Assembly: GCF_000745855.1 (NCBI RefSeq)
Contig: NZ_JQKD01000008.1
Coordinates: 144,190 to 208,189 of the forward strand
Direction of reading: 5' to 3'
Length of the DNA stretch: 64,000 nt
DNA from: Xenophilus azovorans DSM 13620
GTDB taxonomy: Bacteria; Pseudomonadota; Gammaproteobacteria; Burkholderiales; Burkholderiaceae_C
Below, in pieces: positions 51,348 to 60,673 of the stretch. Position 1 is the first letter of the stretch; each line of letters opens with the position of its first letter. The position numbers and the translations under genes are program-made. Below the pieces are notes generated by a model that was given only the letters and a program-made list of their open reading frames with translations, had not been told where the DNA came from and did no database searches.

Positions 51348-52397
51348 TCATCCGCCGCGCTCGCGCGCCAGCGGCTGGTCCGCCGGCAGGAAGCGCATCA
51401 ACGGGTCGTGCACGAACGCGGCCTGCGGCGCGACGGCGCAGAAGTACAGGCTGTGCCAGAACACCTGCCCTTCGGTGCCGAAGCGCGACAGCTGCCCCAC
51501 CAGGGCGCGCAGTCCGGGCCGCAGCGTCGCGAACTCCTGCACGAACAGGTGGATGCCGTGGCGCGCCCCGGCGTCGCTCGCCTCGGGCAGCAGGCCCAGG
51601 CGCAGCGCATGCAGCTGCTCCTCGACGGTGTCGAAGACCGCGTCGAACAGGGCATCGAGCAGCGCCTCCTCCTGCGGCAGCGCGCCGGCCTCCGTCGGCA
51701 GGCGATGGCCGAGTGCCCGTGCCAGGGCGGCGTCGGGCAGGGCCTCGCGCATGGCATCGAAGCCCTCCAGCCGCTGCAGGCCGGTGACGACGACGTGCAC
51801 CGGCAGCCGCAGGCCGAGCAGGCCGGCGGTCTCGCACAGGCGGCGGGCCATCAGTTCGAGCAGGCCGGCCAGCACGGCCGGGTCGGCCCGCAGCGTGGCG
51901 GCCGCCACGCACAGGACGATGCCGTGCAGCGGCAGCCGCGGCCGCTCCCGGGCCAGCACCTGCAGGGCGTGCAGCCAGGCCGCGTCCTGCGGCGCTGACG
52001 AGGGCCCCAGCGGCGGCGGCCGGATCTCGATGGCGACCATGCCGTCCAGGGACCACCAGCGCCAGAAGGCGTCGCTGTCCGCGACGGACAGCGGGCCGGC
52101 CGGCTGCGCGGTGGCCAGCAACTGCGCCAGGTCGGCCGCCGGATCGCCCACGCACAGCATCCACGGATGCGCGTAGCGCCTGCGCTGCGCCGCCGGCAGC
52201 GGCTCGACGGCCGCGCGCAGCCGTGCCTCCCAGGCGGGGCCGGGGCCGCCCTGCGCCGCCTCCGCCGCCTGGCACCGGCGCATCAGCTCGCGCAGGCGCC
52301 GCGACCGCCGCGCACCCACGCGCCGCCACCAGAACAGCGCCAGGCTCAGCGCACCCGCCGCCAGCAGGAACCAGAGCCAGGGAGGGGGCGTGCGCAT
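51348..52397 (-). CDS. Truncated TssM/IcmF-like protein with degenerate P-loop
   Basis: 349 residues. One or two N-terminal hydrophobic segments (LWFLLAAGALSLALFWW) precede a cytoplasmic region that resembles the IcmF N-terminal domain: HPWMLCVGDPAADLAQLL (residues 78-91) lies where TssM has PWYVFIGAPGSGKTTAL, so the Walker A glycines and Lys are gone. Later LRLPVHVVVTGLQRLEGF matches the TssM TRLPVYVLVTKSDLLYGF region, also without the K-x-D. The periplasmic part of TssM is missing. It follows the TssL-like gene with a 3-base gap and is probably a non-ATPase partner of it. Confidence 0.75.
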   Translation of the reverse strand: MRTPPPWLWFLLAAGALSLALFWWRRVGARRSRRLRELMRRCQAAEAAQGGPGPAWEARLRAAVEPLPAAQRRRYAHPWMLCVGDPAADLAQLLATAQPAGPLSVADSDAFWRWWSLDGMVAIEIRPPPLGPSSAPQDAAWLHALQVLARERPRLPLHGIVLCVAAATLRADPAVLAGLLELMARRLCETAGLLGLRLPVHVVVTGLQRLEGFDAMREALPDAALARALGHRLPTEAGALPQEEALLDALFDAVFDTVEEQLHALRLGLLPEASDAGARHGIHLFVQEFATLRPGLRALVGQLSRFGTEGQVFWHSLYFCAVAPQAAFVHDPLMRFLPADQPLARERGG

Positions 52398-52400
52398 GCC

Positions 52401-53750
52401 TCAGCGCTCCCGGGTCTGCAGGAACACCCAGTCCGCGACCGGCGTGTCCGCCGGGCGCCGGGTGCTCACCATCTCGCGCAGGCGCAGCAGGTAGTCCGCG
52501 GCCAGCTCGAAGGGGGGCGGCTCGGCGCCGGCCTCCTGCACGTCCGGCGCCGCCGCGACGGCCGTGACCAGCACCGTGCCGAAGGGCGGGCTGACCAGCC
52601 AGCTCGCCGGCAGGTCGGCGCCGAAGCGGGCCGATTGGCCGGGCGCCAGGTCGGTGAAGCGCGAGCCGTCCACGCGGAAGTGCAGCACGGCGCCGTCGGC
52701 GGTGTAGTAGTCCACCCACAGGCGGCTGGGGAAGGCCGGGCCGCGCACCTCGGCCACGAAGGCATCGCCCTCGCGCAGCACCCCCTCCCGTGCCGAGGGC
52801 ACCGCCAGCCGCAGCCCGCCGCGCGCCTGGCGGTTGCGCGCCTGGTAGGGCCGCAGCACGCTCACCACCTCGCAGTAGGGCCAGGGGCGGACTTCCAATC
52901 GAATGTCCGCGCCGGCCGCTTCCGGCAGCGCGGCCAGGTCGTCGCGCACGCGCTGGATGTCCGCGGGAGTGGGCACGAAGCCGCGCACCCGCGGCGGCGT
53001 GCCCGCGTGCTCCTCCACCGCCAGCTCGGCGCAGGCATAGCCCTGCAGGTGGCGCTCGATGGGGCCGGGCGCGGCCAGCCGGCTGCTGCCTGTCGCCGGG
53101 CCGGCGGGTCCCAGCAGGGCGGTGAACCACCAGAGCGCCGGCACCAGGACGAGCAGGGCGGCGCCGGTGCGCAGCAGGGCGCGCTCGCGGCGCTGCGGCT
53201 CGTGGGGGCCGGGCGGGTCCGGCAGCTGGTAGGGCTGGGGCGTCAGCGGCTCGGCCTGCAGCCGCTGCGGCAGCAGCGGCGCCACCGGCAGCTGCGGCGC
53301 GTGCAGCGCCAGCAGCTTGGCCGGCTCGCCGCTGCCGCCGTCGCGCTCGAAGTAGTACTGGCCGCGAAAGCCCAGGGCCAGCACGTACCAGTAGACCTCG
53401 CGCAGCTCCGTGTCGTCCGCCGGCAGCGCGGCCAGGTGATGGAAGAACTCGGTCGGCCCGTTGGTGGAGTTGAACATCTGCAGCTGCAGGGGGGCGGCGC
53501 TGTCGGCCCAGGGCGGGTGGCGCTGCACGACCTCGTCGATCCACACCGCCAGGGCGAAGGTGGCCGACTGCACCTGCTCCTGCGGCTTGCCGGCCGCCGT
53601 GGCGGCCGCGGCGGCGCGCTCGATCAGGCGCCGCGCCCGCTGCAGGGCCTCGGCGCCGGTGAGTTCCAGGGGCGTGCCGGTGCGGGCGGCGTCGAGCGCC
53701 AGCCCGAACGAGAAGACGGGGGTGCAGAAGCGGAACAGCCGCGGCGGCAT
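52401..53750 (-). CDS. Second TssL-like (DotU) protein with DUF4384-like C-terminus
   Basis: 449 residues from the ATG at 53750 (start MPPRLFRFCTPVFSFGLAL). The DotU domain has SATFALAVWIDEVVQRHP, PLQLQMFNSTNGPTEFFHHLAAL and EVYWYVLALGFRGQYYF, aligning with TssL. One membrane helix lies near 215-235 (TGAALLVLVPALWWFTALLG). The C-terminus is not OmpA-like; it has RLWVDYYTADGAVLHFRVDG, FTDLAPGQSARFG and SPPFGTVLVTAVA, which resembles DUF4384. It is transcribed before the TssM-like gene and forms a second pair beside the standard tssL/tssM. The 258-base gap upstream (53751-54008) shows no clear promoter. Confidence 0.8.
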   Translation of the reverse strand: MPPRLFRFCTPVFSFGLALDAARTGTPLELTGAEALQRARRLIERAAAAATAAGKPQEQVQSATFALAVWIDEVVQRHPPWADSAAPLQLQMFNSTNGPTEFFHHLAALPADDTELREVYWYVLALGFRGQYYFERDGGSGEPAKLLALHAPQLPVAPLLPQRLQAEPLTPQPYQLPDPPGPHEPQRRERALLRTGAALLVLVPALWWFTALLGPAGPATGSSRLAAPGPIERHLQGYACAELAVEEHAGTPPRVRGFVPTPADIQRVRDDLAALPEAAGADIRLEVRPWPYCEVVSVLRPYQARNRQARGGLRLAVPSAREGVLREGDAFVAEVRGPAFPSRLWVDYYTADGAVLHFRVDGSRFTDLAPGQSARFGADLPASWLVSPPFGTVLVTAVAAAPDVQEAGAEPPPFELAADYLLRLREMVSTRRPADTPVADWVFLQTRER

Positions 53751-54008
53751 GGGGAACGCGCTACGCGTGCGCCCGCCCGCTGCGGTCGTCGCACGGGGCG
53801 CTCCTGCCTCGCTGCCAGTCCTGGGGGCACCTGCCCATGTCCGCTCCCGTGGTGGTGGGCGGGATTCTTCCGGCGGGCCGGACGGCCGCGCCATACCCCT
53901 TGGGAGTTATGCCGTTCGCGGGGGCGCACGTGCCTTGCCCGCGCTGCGGAAGGAGGCTATCTTTGCCCACCGTCAGCGCGCCGCACTCTGCACTCCCGTG
54001 CCACCGTC

Positions 54009-54698
54009 ATGAAAATCCTGATCGCCGATGACCACCGGCTCGTCATCGAGGCCGTCAAGACCAAGCTGTCCGAACTGCAGGAAGGCATCGAATTCGTGCT
54101 CGCCATGAATGCGGACGAGCTGCGCGCGGCCGCTGGCAGCGACATCGACCTCGCCCTCATCGACCTGAGCATCCCCGGCGCGGAAGGCTATTCGCACATC
54201 GACGAGCTGCGCAGCCGGCACCCTGCGCTGCCGGTGATCGTGCTCTCCGGCTACGAGGACCCGGCCGTCATGCGCGCGGCGCTGGAGCGGGGCGCGCTCG
54301 GTTTCATCCCCAAGGCCTACTCGCCGGACGTGATGCTCTCGGCCGTGCGCTTGGTGATGGCCGGCGGCGTCTACGTGCCGCCGATGCTGCTGTCGGCGCT
54401 GCCGGGCGGTGCCGTGCCCGGCCCGGCCGGCGCGCCGGCCGGGCTCGCCGTGGGCGGCACGGCCAGCGCCGCCCGCGGGGGAGCACCCACGCTGGAGCAC
54501 CTGCGCAAGGTGCTGACGGAGCGCCAGGTCGAGGTGCTGCAATTGCTCTCGCAGGGCAAGCCCAACAAGCTCATCGGCCGCAGCCTGGGCATCAGCGAGG
54601 GCACGGTGAAGATCCACCTGGCGGCGATCTTCCGCGCCCTGAACGTGCGCAACCGCACCGAGGCCGTGGTCGCCGCGCAGTCGCTCACCGAAGCCTGA
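54009..54698 (+). CDS. NarL/FixJ-family response regulator
   Basis: 229 residues from ATG 54009. The receiver domain has Asp7-Asp8, the phosphorylation site Asp52 (LALIDLSIPG), and Lys102 (FIPKAYS). After a Gly/Ala linker, the LuxR-type HTH is LTERQVEVLQLLSQGKPNKLIGRSLGISEGTVKIHLAAIF. No histidine kinase gene is visible nearby, so it is an orphan regulator in this window. It lies next to the T6SS locus, but direct control of it is not shown. Confidence 0.93.
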   Translation: MKILIADDHRLVIEAVKTKLSELQEGIEFVLAMNADELRAAAGSDIDLALIDLSIPGAEGYSHIDELRSRHPALPVIVLSGYEDPAVMRAALERGALGFIPKAYSPDVMLSAVRLVMAGGVYVPPMLLSALPGGAVPGPAGAPAGLAVGGTASAARGGAPTLEHLRKVLTERQVEVLQLLSQGKPNKLIGRSLGISEGTVKIHLAAIFRALNVRNRTEAVVAAQSLTEA

Positions 54699-54729
54699 GG
54701 TGCAGGGGCGTCTCGGCGAAAATCGCCGC

Positions 54730-55416
54730 GTGCCGAATCCTCCTGCCCCTGCCTTCCCCGATCTCTCGCTGTTCGACGCCGCCATGGTGGACCTGGACGG
54801 CACCCTGGTCGACACCCTGGGCGACTTCGTCGCCGCGCTGGACGGCATGTTGGACGACATGGGCCTGCCGCAACTGACGCCGGCCGAGGTGGAAACGATG
54901 GTGGGCAAGGGCTCGGAGCATCTGGTGCGCTCGGTGCTGCAGCGCGTGGGCGCCGACGCGGCCCGCTACGACGAGGCCTGGACGCTCTACCAGCAGCACT
55001 ACCAGGCCGTCAACGGCCGCCACGCGCGCCTGTACGACGGCGTGGCCGAGGGCCTGCAGGCCCTGAGGCGCCGCGGGATGCGGCTGGCCTGCCTGACCAA
55101 CAAGCCGCGCGCCTTCGCGCTGCCGCTGCTGGAGGCCAAGGGCCTGGCCGGCTGCTTCGACCACGTCTTCGGCGGCGACGACTTCGACCGCAAGAAGCCC
55201 GACCCGCTGCCCCTGCTCAGGACCTGCGAGGCGCTGGGCACGCAGCCCTCGCGCACGCTGATGATCGGCGACTCCAGCAACGACGCGCAGGCCGCGCGCG
55301 CGGCCGGCTGCCCGGTGTTGCTGGTCACCTACGGCTACAACCACGGCCAGCCGGTGCGCGGCGTCGACGCCGACGGCTTCATCGACACCCTGGCCGAACT
55401 GGCGGCCGTGCGCTGA
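54730..55416 (+). CDS. gph: Phosphoglycolate phosphatase (HAD family)
   Basis: Gph hydrolyses 2-phosphoglycolate, a by-product of DNA repair and oxygenation. GTG at 54730 gives 228 residues; GTG 54700 is an alternative. HAD motifs: VDLDGTLVDT, LTNKPRAFALPLL, and FGGDDFDRKKPDP with IGDSSNDAQAARAAGC. The position before trpE is a frequent arrangement in related bacteria as I remember it. No ribosome site of note. Confidence 0.9.
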   Translation: MPNPPAPAFPDLSLFDAAMVDLDGTLVDTLGDFVAALDGMLDDMGLPQLTPAEVETMVGKGSEHLVRSVLQRVGADAARYDEAWTLYQQHYQAVNGRHARLYDGVAEGLQALRRRGMRLACLTNKPRAFALPLLEAKGLAGCFDHVFGGDDFDRKKPDPLPLLRTCEALGTQPSRTLMIGDSSNDAQAARAAGCPVLLVTYGYNHGQPVRGVDADGFIDTLAELAAVR

Positions 55417-55426
55417 CGCGCTGGGC

Positions 55427-55432
55427 TACACT
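55427..55432 (+). promoter_or_regulatory. Possible -10 box for trp leader transcript
   Basis: TACACT inside GGCTACACT, 9 bases before the leader ATG at 55442. No convincing -35 box lies 17 bases upstream. The start would give an almost leaderless trpL message. Confidence 0.3.
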
Positions 55433-55441
55433 CGCCGCTCC

Positions 55442-55525
55442 ATGTTTGTTCATCTGGTCATTCAGACAGGTCGCGGAGGCCGGGGAGCCTGGCCCTGGCG
55501 CAAGCCTGCGTCGCTGTCTGCCTGA
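55442..55525 (+). CDS. trpL: trp leader peptide TrpL
   Basis: A 27-codon frame ATG TTT GTT ... ending TCT GCC TGA. Codons 17-19 read TGG CCC TGG, two Trp codons close together in a short peptide. It lies between gph and trpE and is followed by alternative stem pairings, as expected of a ribosome-stalling attenuator sensing charged tRNA-Trp. Too short to prove by codon bias, and no strong ribosome site is visible. Confidence 0.6.
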   Translation: MFVHLVIQTGRGGRGAWPWRKPASLSA

Positions 55526-55573
55526 CCTGCACGGCGCTCGCCGTGCCTACGTGGTTCGCCGCCGCCGCGAACC
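55463..55573 (+). promoter_or_regulatory. Candidate trpE attenuator stems
   Basis: CAGACAG (55463-55469) pairs exactly with CTGTCTG (55514-55520); the overlapping CAGGTC (55467-55472) pairs with GACCTG (55524-55529). Downstream are two hairpins: GCACGGC-GCTC-GCCGTGC (55529-55546) and GGTTCGC...GCGAACC (55553-55573). Ribosome stalling at the Trp codons would alter these pairings. No T run follows, so it may act on translation or through Rho rather than as a classic intrinsic terminator. Confidence 0.45.
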
Positions 55574-55633
55574 GATCCCGTGAATGAACGCCGACGCCCG
55601 GACACCGCACCGCCGCCGGCCCGTGGAGACCCC

Positions 55634-57238
55634 GTGATCACCGAACTCGAATTCAAGAGCCTCAGCAGCCAGGGCTACAACCGCATTCCGCTGATGCTCG
55701 AGGCCTTCGCCGACCTCGAAACCCCCCTCTCGCTCTACCTCAAGCTGGCTCACTCGCAGGGCGGCGGCCGGCATTCCTTCCTGCTGGAGTCCGTCGTCGG
55801 CGGCGAGCGCTTCGGCCGCTATTCCTTCATCGGCCTGCCGGCGCGCACGCTGCTGCGCGCCCGCGGCTTCGGCGCCGAGGCCCGCACCGAGGTCGTGACC
55901 GACGGCCAGGTGGTGGAGACGGCCGGCGGCAACCCGCTGGACTTCGTCGCCGCCTACCAGAAGCGCTTCAAGGTGGCGTTGTCGCCTGGGCTGCCGCGCT
56001 TCTGCGGCGGGCTGGCCGGCTACTTCGGCTACGACGCGGTGCGCTACATCGAGAAGAAGCTGGAGGCGAGCTGCCCGCCCGACACCATCGGCTGCCCCGA
56101 CATCCTGCTGCTGCAGTGCGAGGAGCTGGCGGTCATCGACAACCTCTCGGGCAAGCTGTACCTCATCGTCTACGCCGACCCGAAGCAGCCCGAGGCCTAC
56201 CCCAAGGCCAAGCGCCGGCTGCGCGAGCTCAAGGACAAGCTCAAGTACTCGGTGAGCGCGCCGCAGGTCAAGCCGACGCAGGCGTACCCGCCCGAGCGGC
56301 CCTTCGCCAAGGCCGACTACCTGAAGGCAGTGGAGCGCGCCAAGGAGCTGATCGCCGCCGGCGACTTCATGCAGGTGCAGGTGGGCCAGCGCATCAGCAA
56401 GCGCTACACCGAGTCGCCGCTGTCGCTGTACCGGGCGCTGCGCTCGCTCAACCCCAGCCCCTACATGTACTACTACGACATGGGCGACCACCATGTCGTC
56501 GGCGCCTCGCCCGAGATCCTGGTGCGGCAGGAAACGGTGCGGGTGGCCGCGAGTCACGGCCCGAGCGCCGCCGGGCCGTCCCAAGGCGCGAGCGCCCCCT
56601 CGGGGGGCAGCGAACCACGCGAAGCGGGGAGCGTGGGGGCCTACGTTCTCGAGCAGAAGATCACCATCCGTCCCTTGGCCGGCACGCGCCCGCGCGGCGC
56701 CACGCCCGAGCTGGACAAGGCCACCGAGGTGGAGCTGGTCAACGATCCCAAGGAGCGCGCCGAGCACGTCATGCTGATCGACCTGGCGCGCAACGACATC
56801 GGCCGCATCGCCAAGACCGGCAGCGTGAAGGTGACCGAGGCCTTCGCGGTGGAGCGCTACAGCCACGTCATGCACATCGTGAGCAACGTGGAAGGCATCC
56901 TGCAGGACGGCATGGACGCCATCGACGTGCTCAAGGCCACCTTCCCGGCCGGCACGCTCACCGGCGCGCCCAAGGTGCACGCGATGGAGCTGATCGACCA
57001 GTTGGAGCCCACCAAGCGCGGCCTGTACGGCGGCGCCTGCGGCTACATCAGCTACGCCGGCGACATGGACGTGGCCATCGCCATCCGCACCGGCATCGTC
57101 AAGGACCAGATGCTGCACGTGCAGGCGGCGGCCGGCGTGGTGGCCGACTCCATCCCCGAGATGGAATGGAGGGAGACCGAGGCCAAGGCGCGGGCGCTGC
57201 TGCGTGCGGCGGAGCTGGTGGAAGAAGGACTGGAGTGA
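55634..57238 (+). CDS. trpE: Anthranilate synthase component I
   Basis: TrpE makes anthranilate from chorismate with ammonia from TrpG, the first step of tryptophan synthesis. GTG at 55634 (start [23 protein letters not shown] upstream) gives 534 residues. Catalytic blocks are present: [40 protein letters not shown], and [16 protein letters not shown] with [14 protein letters not shown]. Between [10 protein letters not shown] and [10 protein letters not shown] lies an insertion of about 35 Gly/Ser/Pro/Ala-rich residues (about 305-338) coming from a palindromic repeat; the frame is intact. Feedback-site residues are not interrupted. Confidence 0.96.
   Translation: MITELEFKSLSSQGYNRIPLMLEAFADLETPLSLYLKLAHSQGGGRHSFLLESVVGGERFGRYSFIGLPARTLLRARGFGAEARTEVVTDGQVVETAGGNPLDFVAAYQKRFKVALSPGLPRFCGGLAGYFGYDAVRYIEKKLEASCPPDTIGCPDILLLQCEELAVIDNLSGKLYLIVYADPKQPEAYPKAKRRLRELKDKLKYSVSAPQVKPTQAYPPERPFAKADYLKAVERAKELIAAGDFMQVQVGQRISKRYTESPLSLYRALRSLNPSPYMYYYDMGDHHVVGASPEILVRQETVRVAASHGPSAAGPSQGASAPSGGSEPREAGSVGAYVLEQKITIRPLAGTRPRGATPELDKATEVELVNDPKERAEHVMLIDLARNDIGRIAKTGSVKVTEAFAVERYSHVMHIVSNVEGILQDGMDAIDVLKATFPAGTLTGAPKVHAMELIDQLEPTKRGLYGGACGYISYAGDMDVAIAIRTGIVKDQMLHVQAAAGVVADSIPEMEWRETEAKARALLRAAELVEEGLE
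56566..56640 (+). repeat. In-frame palindromic repeat inside trpE
   Basis: Contains GCCGGGCCGTCCCAAG (56569-56584), CGCCCCCTCGGGGGGCAG palindrome (56593-56610) and a GCGAAGCGGGGAGCGTGGGGGC tail in pieces up to 56640. It matches the repeat in tssM and at 12682. Two preceding codon groups (56551-56565) may belong to it. The encoded residues are Ser/Gly/Pro/Ala-rich and unlike TrpE. Confidence 0.75.
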
Positions 57239-57243
57239 CCGCC

Positions 57244-57831
57244 ATGACCAAGCTCCTGATGATCGACAACTACGACTCCTTCACCTACAACCTGGTGCAG
57301 TACTTCGGCGAGCTGGGCGCGCAGGTGGAGACGGTGCGCAACGACGAGATCACGGTGGAGGGCATCGGTGAGCGCATCGACGCGGGCGTGACGCGCCTGG
57401 TGATCTCGCCCGGGCCGTGCTCGCCGGCCGAGGCGGGCGTGTCGGTGCCGGCCATCCGGGCCTTCGCCGGCCGGCTGCCGATCCTGGGCGTGTGCCTGGG
57501 CCACCAGTCCATCGGCGCCGCCTTCGGCGCGAAGATCGTGCGGGCGCAGCAGCTCATGCACGGCAAGGTCAGCGAGATCACGACCACCCGCGAGGGCGTG
57601 TTCGCCGGCCTGCCCGAGCGCTTCACCGTCAACCGCTACCACTCGCTGGCGATCGAGCGCGACAGCCGCCCCGAGGAGCTGGCGCTGACCGCCTGGACCG
57701 ACGACGGCGAGATCATGGGCGTGCGCCACACCGGCTTCGCGCACGAGGTGCGGCTGGAGGGCGTGCAGTTCCACCCGGAATCGATCCTCACCGAGCATGG
57801 CCACGCCATGCTGCGCAACTTCCTGCAATGA
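57244..57831 (+). CDS. trpG: Anthranilate synthase glutaminase component
   Basis: 195 residues from ATG 57244, 5 bases after the trpE stop. The class-I amidotransferase motifs are [26 protein letters not shown] and [10 protein letters not shown] with catalytic Cys84. The C-terminal [14 protein letters not shown] contributes the His-Glu pair. It releases ammonia for TrpE and may also serve p-aminobenzoate synthesis. Confidence 0.96.
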   Translation: MTKLLMIDNYDSFTYNLVQYFGELGAQVETVRNDEITVEGIGERIDAGVTRLVISPGPCSPAEAGVSVPAIRAFAGRLPILGVCLGHQSIGAAFGAKIVRAQQLMHGKVSEITTTREGVFAGLPERFTVNRYHSLAIERDSRPEELALTAWTDDGEIMGVRHTGFAHEVRLEGVQFHPESILTEHGHAMLRNFLQ

Positions 57832-57847
57832 AGAAGGCACGCCGCCC

Positions 57848-58897
57848 ATGACGTCCACCCTCGTCGACCTGCGCAGCGACACCGTCACCCAACCCACGCC
57901 GGCCATGCGCGCGGCGATGGCGGCGGCGCCGGTGGGCGACGACGTGTTCGGCGACGACCCGGGCGTGAACGCGCTGCAGGAGGCGATCGCCGCGCGCCTG
58001 GGCTTCGAGGCTGCGCTGTTCGTGCCCACCGGCACGCAGAGCAACCTGTGCGCCATCCTGGCCCACTGCGGGCGCGGCGACGAGTACATCGTCGGCCAGC
58101 AGCAGCACTGCTACCGCTGGGAAGGCGGCGGCGCGGCGGTGTTCGGCAGCGTGCAGCCGCAGCCGCTGGAGCACGCGCCCGACGGCACGCTGCCGCTGGC
58201 GGCCATCGAGGCCGCCATCAAGCCCGACGACGCGCACTTCGCGCGCACCCGGCTGCTGGCGCTGGAGAACACGCTGGGCGGCCAGGTGCTGCCGCAGGCC
58301 TACCTCGACGAAGCGACCGCGCTGGCGCGCCGGCATGGCCTGGCCACGCACCTGGACGGCGCGCGCCTGTTCAACGCCGCCGTGGCGCAGGCCGGCCAGG
58401 GCGGCGATGCCTGGGCCGAGGCGCGCCGCATCGCCGGCGGCTTCGACAGCGTCTCCGTCTGCTTCAGCAAGGGGCTGGGCGCGCCGGTGGGCTCGGCGCT
58501 GCTCGGCTCGCGCGCGTTCATCGCCCGCGCCCACCGCATCCGCAAGATGGCCGGCGGCGGCATGCGCCAGGCCGGCGTGCTGGCCGCGGCGGCGCTGCAT
58601 GCGCTGGAGCACCACGTCGACCGCCTGGCCGACGACCACGCGCTGGCGCGCCGGCTGGCCGGGGGCCTGGACGGCATCCCGGGCCTGGCGGTGCAGCCGC
58701 CCCGGACCAACATCGTGTTCGCCGACCTGCAAGGAGAAGCGGCCGCGCGCGGCGCCGGGCTGGTCGCGCACCTGCGCTCGCGCGGCGTGCTGGCCACCGG
58801 CCTGTACCGGCTGCGCTTCGTCACGCACCTGGACGTGGATGCGGCGGGCGTGGACCGTGCCGCCGAGGCGGTGCGCGAGTTCCTGTCGCACCCCTGA
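57848..58897 (+). CDS. ltaE: Low-specificity L-threonine aldolase
   Basis: PLP enzyme that splits L-threonine or L-allo-threonine to glycine and acetaldehyde. 349 residues. Start VDLRSDTVTQPTPAMRAAM is the family signature; VGDDVFGDDPGVNALQ, FVPTGTQSNLCAI and the PLP lysine region SVCFSKGLGAPVGS follow. It starts 16 bases after trpG and lies in the trp gene run without an obvious metabolic link. Confidence 0.93.
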   Translation: MTSTLVDLRSDTVTQPTPAMRAAMAAAPVGDDVFGDDPGVNALQEAIAARLGFEAALFVPTGTQSNLCAILAHCGRGDEYIVGQQQHCYRWEGGGAAVFGSVQPQPLEHAPDGTLPLAAIEAAIKPDDAHFARTRLLALENTLGGQVLPQAYLDEATALARRHGLATHLDGARLFNAAVAQAGQGGDAWAEARRIAGGFDSVSVCFSKGLGAPVGSALLGSRAFIARAHRIRKMAGGGMRQAGVLAAAALHALEHHVDRLADDHALARRLAGGLDGIPGLAVQPPRTNIVFADLQGEAAARGAGLVAHLRSRGVLATGLYRLRFVTHLDVDAAGVDRAAEAVREFLSHP

Positions 58898-58913
58898 ACG
58901 GCGAGGATGCCGC

Positions 58914-59585
58914 ATGCCTGACGCCCACCAGCTCCTGCTTTTCGTCGTCGCCGGCCTGCTGCTCAACCTGACGCCGGGCGTCGACGTGTTCTTCATCGTC
59001 AGCCGGGCGCTGCGCCAGGGCGTGCGGGCCGGGCTGATCGCCTCGCTGGGCATCACGGCCGGCTGCTGCGTCCACATCGTGGCGGCGGCGCTGGGCGTCA
59101 GCGCGCTGGTGGCGGCGTCGGCCACCGCCTTCATGCTGCTCAAGTGGGCCGGCGCGGCCTACCTGGTGTGGATCGGCATCGGCATGCTGCGCGCGCGCGA
59201 GCCGGCGCTGGCAGCGCAGATGGCGGCGGGCGGCCGCGCGGGCGCCGCCGGGCTGGCGCCCGGGGAGGGCTGGCAGGTGTTCCGCCGCGGCTTCCTGACC
59301 AACGCGCTCAACCCGAAGGTGGCGCTGTTCTTCCTGGCCTTCGTGCCGCAGTTCATCCCGGCCGGCGCACAGCACCCGACGTGGGTGTTCCTCGCGCTGG
59401 GCCTACTGTTCAACTTCAACGCGCTGTGGGTCTGCTTCGGCTGGGCCGTCGCGGCCGCCTGGGTGGCGCGGCGCGCTGGCGCCGCCGGCCGGGCGCTGCT
59501 GTGGTTCGAGCGCGCGGCCGGGCTGATGATCGTCGCCTTCGGCCTGAAGCTGGCTTTCAGCGACGCGCCCGCGCCGCCGCGCTGA
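58914..59585 (+). CDS. LysE/RhtB-family amino-acid exporter
   Basis: 223 residues with about six membrane helices (for example [59 protein letters not shown]). The N-terminal [22 protein letters not shown] and [25 protein letters not shown] are family markers. It exports amino acids; the substrate is unknown, though its position between trpG and trpD might suggest aromatic compounds or threonine. Confidence 0.92.
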   Translation: MPDAHQLLLFVVAGLLLNLTPGVDVFFIVSRALRQGVRAGLIASLGITAGCCVHIVAAALGVSALVAASATAFMLLKWAGAAYLVWIGIGMLRAREPALAAQMAAGGRAGAAGLAPGEGWQVFRRGFLTNALNPKVALFFLAFVPQFIPAGAQHPTWVFLALGLLFNFNALWVCFGWAVAAAWVARRAGAAGRALLWFERAAGLMIVAFGLKLAFSDAPAPPR

Positions 59586-59620
59586 GCGCCCCAGAGAATC
59601 CAACGAGAGGAGTTCCCGCC

Positions 59621-60655
59621 ATGATCACCCCCCAGGAAGCGCTGCAGCGCACCATCGAGCACCGCGAGATCTTCCACGACGAGATGCTGCACCTGATGCG
59701 GCTCATCATGCAGGGCGAGATCTCGCCGCTGATGGTGGCCGCCATCACCACCGGCCTGCGCGTGAAGAAGGAGACCATCGGCGAGATCACGGCCGCGGCG
59801 CAGGTGATGCGCGAGCTGTCGACCAAGGTGCCGGTGGCCGATCCCACGCACCTGGTGGACATCGTGGGCACCGGCGGCGATGGCTCGCACACCTTCAACA
59901 TCTCCACCTGCTCGATGTTCGTGGCCGCCGCGGCGGGCGCCAAGGTGGCCAAGCACGGCGGGCGCAGCGTGTCGAGCAAGTCGGGCAGCGCCGACGTGAT
60001 GGAGGCGCTGGGCGTCAACATCCAGGCATCGCCCGAGCAGATCGCCCGCAGCATCGCCGAGACGGGCGTGGGCTTCATGTTCGCGCCCAACCACCACCCG
60101 GCCATGAAGAACGTGGCGCCGGTGCGGCGCGAGATGGGCGTGAAGACCTTCTTCAACATCCTCGGCCCGCTGACCAACCCGGCCGGCGCGCCCAACATCC
60201 TCATGGGCGTGTTCCACCCCGATCTGGTGGGCATCCAGGTGCGCGCGCTGCAGCGCCTGGGGGCCGAGCACGCGGTGGTCGTCTACGGCCACGACGGCAT
60301 GGACGAGGTCAGCCTGGGCGCCGCCACCATGGTCGGCGAACTCAAGGACGGGCAGATCAGCGAGTACGAGATCCATCCCGAGGACTTCGGCCTGCCGATG
60401 CAGAGCAACCGCAGCATCAAGGTCGCCACGCCGCAGGAGTCGCTGGCCATGCTGCGCGGGGTGCTGGAGGGCCGGGAAGGGGCCGCGCGCGACATCGTGC
60501 TGCTGAACGCCGGCGTCGCGCTGTACGCCGCCGGCGTGGCGCCCACCATGAAGGACGGCGTCGCACGCGCGCGGGAGGCCGTCGACTCCGGCGCGGCGCG
60601 GGACAAGCCGGCGCAGGTGGCGGCGTTCAGCCGGCAGGCCGGCGCCGCGGCCTGA
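59621..60655 (+). CDS. trpD: Anthranilate phosphoribosyltransferase
   Basis: Transfers phosphoribose from PRPP to anthranilate. 344 residues, normal length. Motifs: [16 protein letters not shown] (PRPP binding), [21 protein letters not shown] and [21 protein letters not shown] ribosome site upstream of ATG 59621. Next in line are trpC and ung. Confidence 0.96.
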   Translation: MITPQEALQRTIEHREIFHDEMLHLMRLIMQGEISPLMVAAITTGLRVKKETIGEITAAAQVMRELSTKVPVADPTHLVDIVGTGGDGSHTFNISTCSMFVAAAAGAKVAKHGGRSVSSKSGSADVMEALGVNIQASPEQIARSIAETGVGFMFAPNHHPAMKNVAPVRREMGVKTFFNILGPLTNPAGAPNILMGVFHPDLVGIQVRALQRLGAEHAVVVYGHDGMDEVSLGAATMVGELKDGQISEYEIHPEDFGLPMQSNRSIKVATPQESLAMLRGVLEGREGAARDIVLLNAGVALYAAGVAPTMKDGVARAREAVDSGAARDKPAQVAAFSRQAGAAA

Positions 60656-60673
60656 GAGGGGAGACATCGGACC

